A DNA stretch of 64,000 bases from JAQGMV01 sp963828715 (GTDB taxonomy: Bacteria; Pseudomonadota; Gammaproteobacteria; Burkholderiales; SG8-41). Shown here piece after piece: positions 44,968-53,249 of this stretch. Location: contig CAWHFX010000002.1 of the NCBI GenBank assembly GCA_963828715.1, forward strand, positions 1 to 64,000, given 5' to 3'. Numbering within the stretch: the stretch's first letter is position 1; every line of letters begins with the position of its first letter. The notes below the pieces were generated by a model. The model was not told the origin of the DNA and did no database searches. It worked only from the letters and a program-made list of their open reading frames with translations. Made by a program: the position numbers and the translations under genes.

Positions 44968-45081
44968 GATGGCTGGGGCCGGAACGTCGTCGTGGACAAT
45001 CGGCCCGGCGGTGGCAGCGTGATCGGCTCGGAGCTTGTCGCCCGCAGCACGGCGCGCACAGCGGGGATACGAGCGGATTGA
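44968..45081 (+). pseudogene. Fragment of a Bug/TctC gene
   Basis: Only about 28 codons: GWGRNVVVDNRPGGGSVIGS followed by ELVARS, then an unrelated tail and a stop. This is the conserved DNRPG segment of Bug proteins without signal peptide or downstream core. It lies just after the MmgE/PrpD gene. It is probably the remnant of a receptor gene deleted by recombination between paralogues. Confidence 0.75.
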
Positions 45082-45154
45082 CGCCGGCGCTCGACTGCGG
45101 CGTCGCGCCAGACGTGAGCGGTGGCTGGCGGACATATCGATTCGAGGATGCAGC

Positions 45155-46586
45155 ATGGCTGAAAAACACCAGTACGATGTGGTAATCGTCGGCGGCGGGA
45201 TAGCAGGACTGGTGGCTGCCAATCGCGCCGCCCAGGTCGGCTTGCGACCCGTCGTGCTCGAGCAGGGCACGTCGGAAAAGTATCTCTGCAACACGCGCTA
45301 CACCGGCGGCACGATGCACGTCGGCATGCGCGATATCACGCTGGACGAAGAGACGCTCACGCAGCGGATCCTCGAAAGCTCGGAGGGTTTCGTCAGGCCC
45401 GAGCTCGCCCGGCTGATCGCACGCGAAGGCCGGCGCGTCATCAAGTGGTTGCAGGAAGAAGGCATGCGCTTCATTCGTGCGAGCGCTTCCGAGTATCACA
45501 AATGGGTCCTCGCGCCCCCGGGCCGCAGCCGACCCGGGCTCGACTGGGAGGGCCGCGCGGGCGACGTCCTGCTGCGCACGCTGGAAAGCCGCCTCGCTTC
45601 GCGTAAGGGCGAGCTCGTGCGCGGCGCGCGTGTGCGATCGCTCGTCATGGACGACGGCTGCTGCACGGGCGTCATCGCGGACATCGACGCTGTGCCCAGC
45701 ACATACCGCGCGCGTGCCGTCATGATCGCCGACGGCGGATTCCAGGGAAATGCGGAGCTGGTGGCGCAGTACATTTCGAAGCATCCCGACCGCCTCAAGC
45801 AACGCGGCGCCGGCACCGGCCGGGGCGATGGCCTCACGATGGCGGCGGCAGTCGGCGCCGAGCTGATCGGCATGAATCGCTTCTACGGCCACACGCTGTC
45901 GAAGGACGCGCTCACGAACGACAACCTCTGGCCGTATCCCTATCTCGACAGCCTCGTGACGGCCGGCATCGCCGTCGGCGCAGACGGATCACGTTTCGCG
46001 GACGAGGGCCGCGGCGGCGTGTACGTCGCGAATGCGCTCGCGCAGCTCGACGATCCATTGAGCGCATCGGTTATCTTCGACAGCACGATCTGGGATAGCG
46101 CCGGACGCAATGGCCTCATTCCCGCCAATCCGCACCTGGAGCGCGAAGGCGCAACCATTCACCGCGGTGAAACAGTCGATGCGCTGGCGGCGGCGGCATC
46201 GATTCGTGCGGATAACCTGAAAAGAACCATCGCGGAGTACAACGAAGCGCTCGCAGCAGGGCACAGCGAGTCCTCTCTGCGACCGCCGCGGCACACGGAT
46301 CGCTACAAAGCCATGCCGCTCGTGAAAGCGCCTTTTTACGCGGTGCCGATGTGTGCCGGCATCACGTACACGATGGGCGGCATCCGCGTCGACGAACATG
46401 CGCGTGCGCTGCGCGCCGACGGCGCGCCCATCGCGGGACTGTATGCACTCGGCGCGTCGACCGGCGGGCTGGAAGGCGGCCCGGCTGTCGGCTACACCGG
46501 CGGCCTGGTTAAAGGGCGGCGTGACCGCGCTGGTGGCCGCGGAGCATGTCGCCGCAACCACAGGAAGCCGCACCCGGGCATCGTGA
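45155..46586 (+). CDS. FAD-dependent dehydrogenase, tricarballylate/fumarate-reductase type (3' frame broken)
   Basis: Flavoprotein of about 476 aa after correction. VVIVGGGIAGLVAANRAAQVGLRPVVLEQG is the dinucleotide motif. RYTGGTMHVGMRDI, IADGGFQGNAELVAQYI and FYAVPMCAGITYTMGGIRVDEHARALRADG match the FAD-binding-2 group that includes fumarate reductase and tricarballylate dehydrogenase. After GGPAVGYTGGLV the frame fails; deleting one T at 46509/46510 restores VKGGVTALVAAEHVAATTG and the stop at 46586. It probably oxidises a dicarboxylate or tricarboxylate taken up by a Bug receptor. Confidence 0.87.
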
Positions 46587-46669
46587 AGCGGCTCTAGTGA
46601 ACGCCAGCGTGCCTCGTGTAGCATGCTGCTCGCTTCCCACGCGATAACGAAAGAACAGGAGAGAGGCGA

Positions 46670-47122
46670 ATGCTGAAGTTCCTCATCCCGGTGGACGGGT
46701 CCGAACCGGCCGCTGAAACGGTAAAGCAGTTCCGAAACTACCTCAGCTGGATCGGGCCCGAGGTCGAGATCCACCTGCTCAATGTCCAGCAGCGCATACC
46801 CTACGGCAAGCGTGTGAGCTCCGTCATCGGGCGCGACCGCATCGCCCGTTACCAGCAGGAGGACGGGTCGGCAGCACTCAAACCAGCGAGAGCGCTGCTC
46901 GACAAGGCGGGAATCCCGTACCAGCACCACATTGTCGTGGGCGACGCAGCCGAGACCATTATTCAGTACGCCAAGGAAAAGGGCTGCGACCAGATCCTCA
47001 TGGGCACGAAAGGGATGGGATCGCTGGCGGGTGTCGTTATGGGGTCCGTGGCAACCAAGGTGATCCAGCTTTCGCCGGTGCCGGTCCTGGTGATGAAGAA
47101 GCGAGGTCCCGCAGCGCGGTAG
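46670..47122 (+). CDS. Universal stress protein (UspA family)
   Basis: Cytosolic nucleotide-binding protein of 150 aa. MLKFLIPVDGSEPAAETVKQF is the N-terminal strand with the Asp. The C-terminal ATP motif G-2x-G-9x-G(S/T) is complete in GTKGMGSLAGVVMGSVATKV, near residues 120-140, and ends LSPVPVLVMKK. It probably binds ATP and dimerises in stress physiology. AGGAGAGAGG supports the start. A strong hairpin follows before the convergent Bug gene. Confidence 0.93.
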   Translation: MLKFLIPVDGSEPAAETVKQFRNYLSWIGPEVEIHLLNVQQRIPYGKRVSSVIGRDRIARYQQEDGSAALKPARALLDKAGIPYQHHIVVGDAAETIIQYAKEKGCDQILMGTKGMGSLAGVVMGSVATKVIQLSPVPVLVMKKRGPAAR

Positions 47123-47127
47123 AAGCC

Positions 47128-47154
47128 GGCAGCGTCGAGGTTGACGACGCTGCC
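47128..47154. terminator. Hairpin between convergent genes
   Basis: GGCAGCGTCG pairs perfectly with CGACGCTGCC around AGGTTGA, six bases after the universal stress gene stop. It has only a weak T-rich tail (CCGTTCCC). It is a likely transcription end for one or both converging genes. Confidence 0.6.
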
Positions 47155-47169
47155 CGTTCCCATCCCGCC

Positions 47170-48159
47170 TCACGTCTCGCCCTGTAGGTTGCGTTCCTTC
47201 GCGATCGCGCGCCACATCTCGATTTCTCTGCGCAGCAGCGCGTTGAACGCGTCCGGGCTCATCCCGAGCACCGCCTGCGCGCCTTCGGCTGTGAGGCGGC
47301 CCCTGATGTCGTCCGCGACGATGATCTTCTGGATCTCGCCGTTGATCTTCGTGACGACCTCTTTCGGCGTCCTGCCCTGAGCGAAGAGGCCCCACCACGT
47401 CGATGCCTCGAAGCCCGGCACGCCGGCTTCCATCACCGTCGGCATCTGGGGGATGAACTCGGAGCGTTTCGCCGTGGTCACGGCAAGCGCGCGCAGCCGG
47501 TTCGCTTTCACGTGATGCCATGCCGCGGGCAGGCTCGCGAAGATCATCGGCACGTGACCTCCTACTACATCGGTCACTGCCGGTGCAATCGCTTTATAGG
47601 GCACGTGCACGATATTCACGTGCGCTTTCGACGCGAAACCCTCTGCGACGAGATGATTGATCGTGCCGGTACCCGCCGACGCATAGTTGATGAAACCGGG
47701 CCGCGCTCTTGCCAGCGCGACGAGCTCTTTCACCGACCTGGCCGGCAGTGATGGATGAACGATGAGAAGGAGCGGCCCCTGTCCGATCATCGTCACGCCA
47801 GTCACATCGTTCAGCGGATCGAATGGAAGTGAGGTACGTGTTGCCACACTCGTGGTGTAGGTTATCGTCGCCAGCAGCAGCACGTGTCCGTCCGGCGGCG
47901 ACTTGGCGACGTAATCGGCTGCGATCATCTGTCCGGCGCCGCTCCGGTTCTCGGTCACGACGGTCTGACCGAGACGCTCATGAAGCTTCTCGCCGATCAG
48001 CCGTGCGAGTATGTCCGCAGAACCCGCCGGAAGCCCCGGCACGACCATCCGGATCATTCTGGTCGGATAGTCCTGGGCGTTCGCACCGGCGAATGGCAGC
48101 CATGCGATAACCGCACACGCGAGCGAAGCAATACGCAACGTCAGGCCTTTTCGTGACAA
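47170..48159 (-). CDS. Bug/TctC-family periplasmic receptor
   Basis: Receptor of 329 aa; the signal peptide ends WLPFAGANAQ. Core: VVTENRSGAGQMIAADYVAKSPPDGHVLLLATITY, VHPSLPARSVKELVALARARPGFINYASAGTG, IVHVPYKAIAPAVTDVVGGHVPM and KRSEFIPQMPTVMEAGVPGFEASTWWG. The start is TTG 48159 with no obvious ribosome site; later TTG codons are possible. It appears to be a single-gene unit between two plus-strand genes. Confidence 0.92.
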   Translation of the reverse strand: MSRKGLTLRIASLACAVIAWLPFAGANAQDYPTRMIRMVVPGLPAGSADILARLIGEKLHERLGQTVVTENRSGAGQMIAADYVAKSPPDGHVLLLATITYTTSVATRTSLPFDPLNDVTGVTMIGQGPLLLIVHPSLPARSVKELVALARARPGFINYASAGTGTINHLVAEGFASKAHVNIVHVPYKAIAPAVTDVVGGHVPMIFASLPAAWHHVKANRLRALAVTTAKRSEFIPQMPTVMEAGVPGFEASTWWGLFAQGRTPKEVVTKINGEIQKIIVADDIRGRLTAEGAQAVLGMSPDAFNALLRREIEMWRAIAKERNLQGET

Positions 48160-48208
48160 AGCGACTTAGTATAGCGAGTCAGCGTGTACTCACTTCCAGG
48201 AACGAACG

Positions 48209-49414
48209 ATGACAACGACCCCACCACCCATCCCACGCACCAATCCTGAGTCCGTCGGTCTCTCGCCCCACCGTCTGGAGCGGATCGGCGCGGCACTGCA
48301 GGCCGACATTGCAGGCGGCAAGTTGCCTGGCGCCGTGATCGCGATCGCTCGTCATGGGAAGCTCGCCTATCTGGAGGCGTTCGGTTACCTCGATCGTCAG
48401 GCGGAAGTGCCGATGCCAGCCGACGCGATCTTCAGTATCGCGTCCATGACCAAGCCGCTGGTGAGCGTTGCCGCGCTGTCGCTCTACGAGGAGGGGCGGC
48501 TGATGGTGAACGAGCCGGTCAGCAAATACCTACCTCAGTTCACGAAAATGAGGGTTCGCGGGCAGGAAGGCGTGGTCGACAGTGTCCCCGCCAGGCGCGA
48601 CATGACGATCCAGGACCTCATGCGGCACACGGCAGGGGTCACGTATGGCAACCGCGGCTCGACGGCGTTCGACAGGAACTATCTCACCTCATCTACCGAC
48701 GTGGCCGAGCAGATGACGGGAACGGAGTTTCTGAAGAAGCTTGCGGAGCTGCCGCTCCATTTCGAGCCAGGCTCGAAATGGGACTACGGTTTCGGGCTGG
48801 ATGTCCTCGGGCTCGCGATCGAAGCGGTGTCGGGCCGATCTCTCGGAGCCTTTCTCCAGGAGCGCCTGTTCAAACCGCTCGGCATGTGCGATTCCGGGTT
48901 CGTGGTCCCAGCGCAGAACGTGCATCGTTTCGCCAAGGGTCTGCCGTGCGATCCGATGACCGGCAAGCCGCAGCAGATGCGCGACAGCACGCGGCCGCAC
49001 AAGTTCGAGTGCGGCGGTGGCTGCGGCGTATCCACGGCTGCGGATTACCTGCGGTTTGCGCTGATGCTTCTGAACGGCGGCACGCTGGACGGCACGCGAA
49101 TCCTCGGACGCAAGACGGTCGAGTACATGACCGCCGATCACATGGGCCCCGAGATCGACACGACACGCCTGCACGAATGGCCGAACATCAACGGCTACGG
49201 CTTCGGCCTGGGTGTGGCGGTGCGACGCGCGGCGGGCGCAGGCGGCGCGGTGAGCTCGACCGGCGAGTTTCACTGGGCCGGGGCGACCGGCACTTACTTC
49301 TGGGTCGATCCGTCCGAAGCGCTTGCGGTCGTGTTCATGGCGCATGCACCCGGCGCGATACGCTTCTACCTGCGGCAGTTGCTGCACGCGCTCGTGCTGC
49401 AGGCGCTGGAGTAG
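48209..49414 (+). CDS. Serine hydrolase, beta-lactamase (class C) family
   Basis: Protein of 401 aa without a signal peptide. The SxxK active site is FSIASMTKPLVS with S79 and K82. The Tyr motif is KWDYGFGLDVLG (YxN-like, with Gly in place of Asn). EVPMPADAIF and GGCGVSTAADYLRFALMLLNGG are typical of the EstB/6-aminohexanoate-dimer-hydrolase group. A cytosolic esterase or amidase is more likely than a beta-lactamase. It starts 49 bp from the divergent Bug gene. Confidence 0.93.
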   Translation: MTTTPPPIPRTNPESVGLSPHRLERIGAALQADIAGGKLPGAVIAIARHGKLAYLEAFGYLDRQAEVPMPADAIFSIASMTKPLVSVAALSLYEEGRLMVNEPVSKYLPQFTKMRVRGQEGVVDSVPARRDMTIQDLMRHTAGVTYGNRGSTAFDRNYLTSSTDVAEQMTGTEFLKKLAELPLHFEPGSKWDYGFGLDVLGLAIEAVSGRSLGAFLQERLFKPLGMCDSGFVVPAQNVHRFAKGLPCDPMTGKPQQMRDSTRPHKFECGGGCGVSTAADYLRFALMLLNGGTLDGTRILGRKTVEYMTADHMGPEIDTTRLHEWPNINGYGFGLGVAVRRAAGAGGAVSSTGEFHWAGATGTYFWVDPSEALAVVFMAHAPGAIRFYLRQLLHALVLQALE

Positions 49415-49620
49415 GGGGGCGACGCTCGGGAGGGGGCGGCGCTCGCCTGAAGGCTCGGGCCTCGCCGCCCTGCGGAACAGAGAGAAACCAAAAGGTTTCC
49501 CTCCGTAACCTTCCTTCCTGGGGGGCGGCGCTCGGCCTCACTGCCGTACAGAACAGCGGGACACCGACGGTTTACCGTCTTAAGCTCCCTTTCCTGGATT
49601 CGAGTGGCGCTCGCCTTGGC
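49415..49620. repeat. Two imperfect tandem copies of a GGGGCGGCGCTCG unit
   Basis: Between two convergent genes, a unit of about 90-100 bp appears twice. Each copy begins GGGGCGGCGCTCG, has GAACAG in the middle, a short palindrome (AACCAAAAGGTT in the first, ACGGTTTACCGT in the second) and ends TTCCTGG. GGCGCTCGCC follows the second copy as a partial third. The palindromes could act in transcription ending. No gene is seen. Confidence 0.6.
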
Positions 49621-50808
49621 TCACGCGGGCTGCAGCTTATCCGCAAGCCAGTCGCCGATGACGTCGCACACCGCGGTGAGATAGTCCCGCTGACAATGCT
49701 GAGCACCGCCTTCTTCGGGCGTGAAAACACGGAAGGTCTTGTCCTTCGATCCCGCCGCGTCGAACAACTTCTGCGCCTCCGACATGGGCACCTGTTTGTC
49801 TTCGGTACCCTGTGTAAGCAGGAACGGACACTTCATCTTCTGCACCACGCCGTCGAGCTTGAATCCCTCCAGCTTCGCGAGCGCCTGTTCGAACGTCTGC
49901 ACGCCGAACACCCATTTCACGTGATCGACCGGCACGGGCAGCGCGACAGGGGTGCCCTCCTCGATCCCCTTGATCCTCTGCACCCACAACGCATGCACGT
50001 CCCACTGCGCACCCCAGGCGACGCACGCCGCGAAGCGCTCGTCCAGGGAGGCGCAGCGCGGCGCGAAGTAGCCGCCGAGGCTGAGCGCGACGACGGCAAT
50101 GCGCCGGCTGTCGACGTCCGCTCGCGTTGCGAGGTAATCGAGGCACGCGCTGCCCACGAGCTCGTAGTCGTGATGCAGGGGAATGGCGCGGAAACGGATC
50201 GACTCGCCCATGCCCGGCCCGTCCACGAGCAGGACCGAAAAGCCGCGCCGCGCGAGATCGGCGACGCCTCTGAGGTACTGGAGCTCCTTCTGCGTATCGA
50301 AGCCCCCGAAGCGAACGACGCACGGCGCGCGCGCAGCACGCTTCCACTCGGCGTGGATGAAATAGGCCGGCAGTTTTCCGTGCGCGTATGCGATTTCGAC
50401 TTTTTCGATGCGCGGCCGATCCGTGAGCGCCATGAACTTCTCGAAGCAGACGAGTGAGCGTCGAAACGTGTCGATTGCTGCGTCGTCTTTCGGGTGGCGG
50501 AAATGCTCGGCGTGCTGGTATTGAGCGCAGGCCCGAAGGTAAAGCGACGAGGCGGTGAAGACGTGCCGCGCGTCCTCGGCTGCCGCCGCACGCCCGCGCA
50601 TGAGGTCGCCGCCGGCCGTCCATGCACGAAACCAGGCCTCGTCATCGCCCACGCAGCTTCGCAGTTGCCGTCCGATGCGATCGATTTCGCTGATGTCCGC
50701 TCCGCCGTATGGCGCAGTGCTCAGCATGGCGAGCATTTCCGCCGACCAGCGGTAATGGGTGGGGAAATACGCGAAGTAGTTCGGCTCGGCGACCGTCGAT
50801 GTGCTCAC
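49621..50808 (-). CDS. Alpha/beta hydrolase (FrsA/DHPON-hydrolase-like)
   Basis: Hydrolase of 395 aa starting at GTG 50808 with GGAGGAG upstream. The N-terminal half (1-170) is helical. The core begins ARAPCVVRFGGFDTQKELQYLRGVADLARRGFSVLLVDGPGMGES, with the nucleophile in RRIAVVALSLGGYFAPRCA (SxGG), an acid in LTQGTEDKQVPMSEAQ, and the late His in GGAQHCQRDYL. This architecture matches 2,6-dihydroxypseudooxynicotine hydrolase/FrsA relatives, which cleave C-C or ester bonds. Substrate unknown. Confidence 0.9.
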   Translation of the reverse strand: MSTSTVAEPNYFAYFPTHYRWSAEMLAMLSTAPYGGADISEIDRIGRQLRSCVGDDEAWFRAWTAGGDLMRGRAAAAEDARHVFTASSLYLRACAQYQHAEHFRHPKDDAAIDTFRRSLVCFEKFMALTDRPRIEKVEIAYAHGKLPAYFIHAEWKRAARAPCVVRFGGFDTQKELQYLRGVADLARRGFSVLLVDGPGMGESIRFRAIPLHHDYELVGSACLDYLATRADVDSRRIAVVALSLGGYFAPRCASLDERFAACVAWGAQWDVHALWVQRIKGIEEGTPVALPVPVDHVKWVFGVQTFEQALAKLEGFKLDGVVQKMKCPFLLTQGTEDKQVPMSEAQKLFDAAGSKDKTFRVFTPEEGGAQHCQRDYLTAVCDVIGDWLADKLQPA

Positions 50809-50999
50809 GCCTGCTCCTCCATAGCGCCTGGATAGAACTCCAGGGTCAGCATACGCCTGGTGAAAACGCCCCGCGATAGGCGCATAATTTTCGCCGACGA
50901 GTTCCCAGCTTCACTGCGCCCGGGCGGGATTGCATCCGCCCTGGCTAAAGCAGTCCAGTGTCTGCATCGAAAGCGTGACCTTTCAGGAGGAGGTGCGTG

Positions 51000-53249
51000 A
51001 TGCGTGCTGTGATCGGAGCAGGTCGAACAACATTTTTGTACTCGCTTGCGGCGGCCGTGCTGATCGGGTCCGTCGCGTCGTGGGGCCAGACCTTCCCCGT
51101 CAAGCCCGTACGTTACGTCGTCCCCTTCCCTGCAGGCACGTCCAACGACATGGTCGGCCGTCTGCTCACCGATCAGCTGTCGAAGATGTGGAAGCAGCAG
51201 GTGTACGTCGACAACCGAGTCGGCGCGTCCGGGACGATCGGCGCGGCGTTCGTCGCAAAATCGCCCCCTGACGGCTACACGCTGCTCCACTGCAACATCG
51301 CGCCGAATGCGATCTCTCCAACGCTCATGTCGAAGCTGCCTTACGAGCCTAAGGATTTCGCGCCGATCACGCGCATCGGCATGCCGCCGAACATCATCAT
51401 GGTGCATCCGTCAACGCCATGGAGATCGATCAAGGACATGGTGTCTTATGCGAGGGCCAACCCGGGCAAGTTGAGCTATGCCTCGGGGTTGGCCGGTACC
51501 TCGCCGCATCTGACGATGGAATGGCTCAAGCAGCGGCTGAAGTTCGACATCGTGCACATTCCTTTCGTGAATGCGTCGCAGGGGACGAACCAGGTCATCG
51601 CCGGCGAGATTCCGATCAACGTCACGAACATGCCGTTCGTCGTCGGACCGGTCCTGAGCGGACGTCTGCGCGCGATCGCGGTCGCGAGCGCGGAGCGTCA
51701 GCCGCTGTTGCCCGACGTTCCAACGGCACGCGAGCAGGGTGTATCCGATTTCGAGGTGAACTCCTGGTACGGCGTGTGCGCGCCGGCCGGTGTCCCCGCG
51801 CCGCTGCTGGACAAGTTGAACACCGACATCGTCGAAGCGATACGTGAACCCCTGGTTGCGCAACGCCTGGGCGAAATGGGCATGCCGCCCGCGCCGACCA
51901 CGCGGGACGAGTTCGATCAGTTCATCCGCGCGGAGATCGCGCGCTGGGCGGAGGTCATCAGGAACGCGAAGATTCCGATGCAGAAATCGCCGATTAGAAC
52001 GACCCACGCTGGCGAGCGGGGGCCGTGTAACGGCGGGGACCCCGTGAGCGAAGCAATCCGTCGCCTTAGCACTCACGTCCGAGCGTGCGAGGGTCGAGGT
52101 GAGGGTGTTCGAACGATCGACGACGCTTCAGTCTGTATCTTCGCGCTCCGGCGGATTTCCGATTTCGGCCAGCCGACCCTGCTGGCGAACGATGTCGACG
52201 AAGATCTTGAGGGAGTGCAGCATCGTCGGCTGGCCGAACCACACCGCGGTCTGAAGGATCACTTCGAGCACTTCGCGCGGACTCGCGCCGTTACGCATCG
52301 CGCCCTTCATGTGCGCCTTGCCCTGCACGGCTTCACCGATCGCAGCGCAGTTACCGACCATGCAGAGGAGCCGCGTCTTGTCGTCGACAATCAGGCGCGA
52401 ATACATACCGCCGTAGATGTAGCGCACCCACAGGCCGGCCCACTCCGGGTCGAGCGCATCCTGCCAACCGAGCGTATTCAGATGGTGCTTCGGACGCAGC
52501 GTGAGCCCACGCCCCACAGCCTGCCAGCCGTGACGCTTCATGAGCGGTTCGTAACGAGGATCGGCCACATCGTCGGCGTGCCACGTCTTGCGTTCCTCTT
52601 CGTAGTTGCGTTGACTGTCGTTGTTGTCCATCGGTTTCTGCGACTTGCGCAACTCGTCGATGAGCCCCTTCTCCTTCGCCACGCGATGGAAGATGCGGAT
52701 CGCCGGATCGGCCGTCGTCTGGCCGCCATAGACCGCGCACTGGAGGATGATTTCGAGCACTTCGCGCGGGTTCACGCCGGCCGCAATCGCCGCGTAGATG
52801 TTGTCTTCGAGCATTTCCCAGCTCTTCGACATCGTGAACTGGCCGGTGAGAACCAGAAGCCGCGTGCGCGTATCGAGCACCTGCCGCCGTCCCATGCCCG
52901 TGATCGCGAAGTCGAGCCACAGCCTGGTGAAGTGCTGGTCGAGATCGTCACGTTCGGCAAGTCGACGCTCGAACGTCCGCGGCTGTTGTTTGAGTCCCTC
53001 GTCGTAGGCAGAGTCGCCGTACTTCACGCGCAAGTCAGTAGCCATGCTTTCTCCTGGTTATTCCAACGTAGGTGCAGCCGCATGAAGCGCCCGTCCCGCT
53101 CGTGCGTGCCGGCGCGCGTTCACATCGGAAGCGGCAGGTTGACGATTCTGCCGCTTTCGGCCGCCAACTGGATCGCGAGCGTCGTCTCCAGCGTCGTCCG
53201 TGCTTCTCGCGGCGTCGTCAGCATGCACGGCTTGCCCGTGACGAGATGA
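51000..53249 (+). CDS. Bug/TctC-family receptor with run-on 3' end
   Basis: The first 330 residues are a normal receptor: signal (VLIGSVASWGQ), YVDNRVGASGTIGAAFVAKSPPDGYTLLHC, VHPSTPWRSIKDMV, VHIPFVNASQGTNQ (instead of HVPYKG) and PLLPDVPTAREQGVSDFEVNSWYG. The family C-terminus VIRNAKIPMQ occurs near 51985. No stop follows: the frame runs through a dispersed repeat (52012-52093) and antisense through the CMD-like gene to 53249. Only 51000 to about 51990 is believed to be real gene. The start is excellent, ATG after AGGAGGAGG. Confidence 0.82.
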   Translation: MRAVIGAGRTTFLYSLAAAVLIGSVASWGQTFPVKPVRYVVPFPAGTSNDMVGRLLTDQLSKMWKQQVYVDNRVGASGTIGAAFVAKSPPDGYTLLHCNIAPNAISPTLMSKLPYEPKDFAPITRIGMPPNIIMVHPSTPWRSIKDMVSYARANPGKLSYASGLAGTSPHLTMEWLKQRLKFDIVHIPFVNASQGTNQVIAGEIPINVTNMPFVVGPVLSGRLRAIAVASAERQPLLPDVPTAREQGVSDFEVNSWYGVCAPAGVPAPLLDKLNTDIVEAIREPLVAQRLGEMGMPPAPTTRDEFDQFIRAEIARWAEVIRNAKIPMQKSPIRTTHAGERGPCNGGDPVSEAIRRLSTHVRACEGRGEGVRTIDDASVCIFALRRISDFGQPTLLANDVDEDLEGVQHRRLAEPHRGLKDHFEHFARTRAVTHRALHVRLALHGFTDRSAVTDHAEEPRLVVDNQARIHTAVDVAHPQAGPLRVERILPTERIQMVLRTQREPTPHSLPAVTLHERFVTRIGHIVGVPRLAFLFVVALTVVVVHRFLRLAQLVDEPLLLRHAMEDADRRIGRRLAAIDRALEDDFEHFARVHAGRNRRVDVVFEHFPALRHRELAGENQKPRARIEHLPPSHARDREVEPQPGEVLVEIVTFGKSTLERPRLLFESLVVGRVAVLHAQVSSHAFSWLFQRRCSRMKRPSRSCVPARVHIGSGRLTILPLSAANWIASVVSSVVRASRGVVSMHGLPVTR
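52012..52093. repeat. Dispersed GC-rich hairpin repeat, copy at a Bug gene end
   Basis: GCGAGCGGGGGCCG, CGGCGGGG and TTAGCACTCACGTCCGAGCG followed by TGCGAGG correspond, in reverse orientation, to the two tandem copies at the right end of the window and to 31128-31196. Its position at the lost stop codon suggests it replaced the end of the Bug gene. Confidence 0.65.
52128..53045 (-). CDS. Carboxymuconolactone decarboxylase-like protein (two domains)
   Basis: Protein of 305 aa with two CMD domains. First: TRTRLLVLTGQFTMSKSWEMLEDNIYAAIAAGVNPREVLEIILQCAVYGG (about 60-115). Second: DDKTRLLCMVGNCAAIGEAVQGKAHMKGAMRNGASPREVLEVILQTAVWFG (about 215-270). A strong CAGGAGAAAGC site precedes ATG. Next to it on the same strand is the Gfo/Idh paralogue, the same pairing as at 3252-5422, so a duplicated two-gene module is likely. 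Confidence 0.92.
   Translation of the reverse strand: MATDLRVKYGDSAYDEGLKQQPRTFERRLAERDDLDQHFTRLWLDFAITGMGRRQVLDTRTRLLVLTGQFTMSKSWEMLEDNIYAAIAAGVNPREVLEIILQCAVYGGQTTADPAIRIFHRVAKEKGLIDELRKSQKPMDNNDSQRNYEEERKTWHADDVADPRYEPLMKRHGWQAVGRGLTLRPKHHLNTLGWQDALDPEWAGLWVRYIYGGMYSRLIVDDKTRLLCMVGNCAAIGEAVQGKAHMKGAMRNGASPREVLEVILQTAVWFGQPTMLHSLKIFVDIVRQQGRLAEIGNPPEREDTD

Noticed and set aside
45989..47521. Minus-strand frame of 510 codons.
   Set aside because: It lies opposite the FAD dehydrogenase and universal stress genes and in an off-frame of a Bug gene; composition is that of a shadow.
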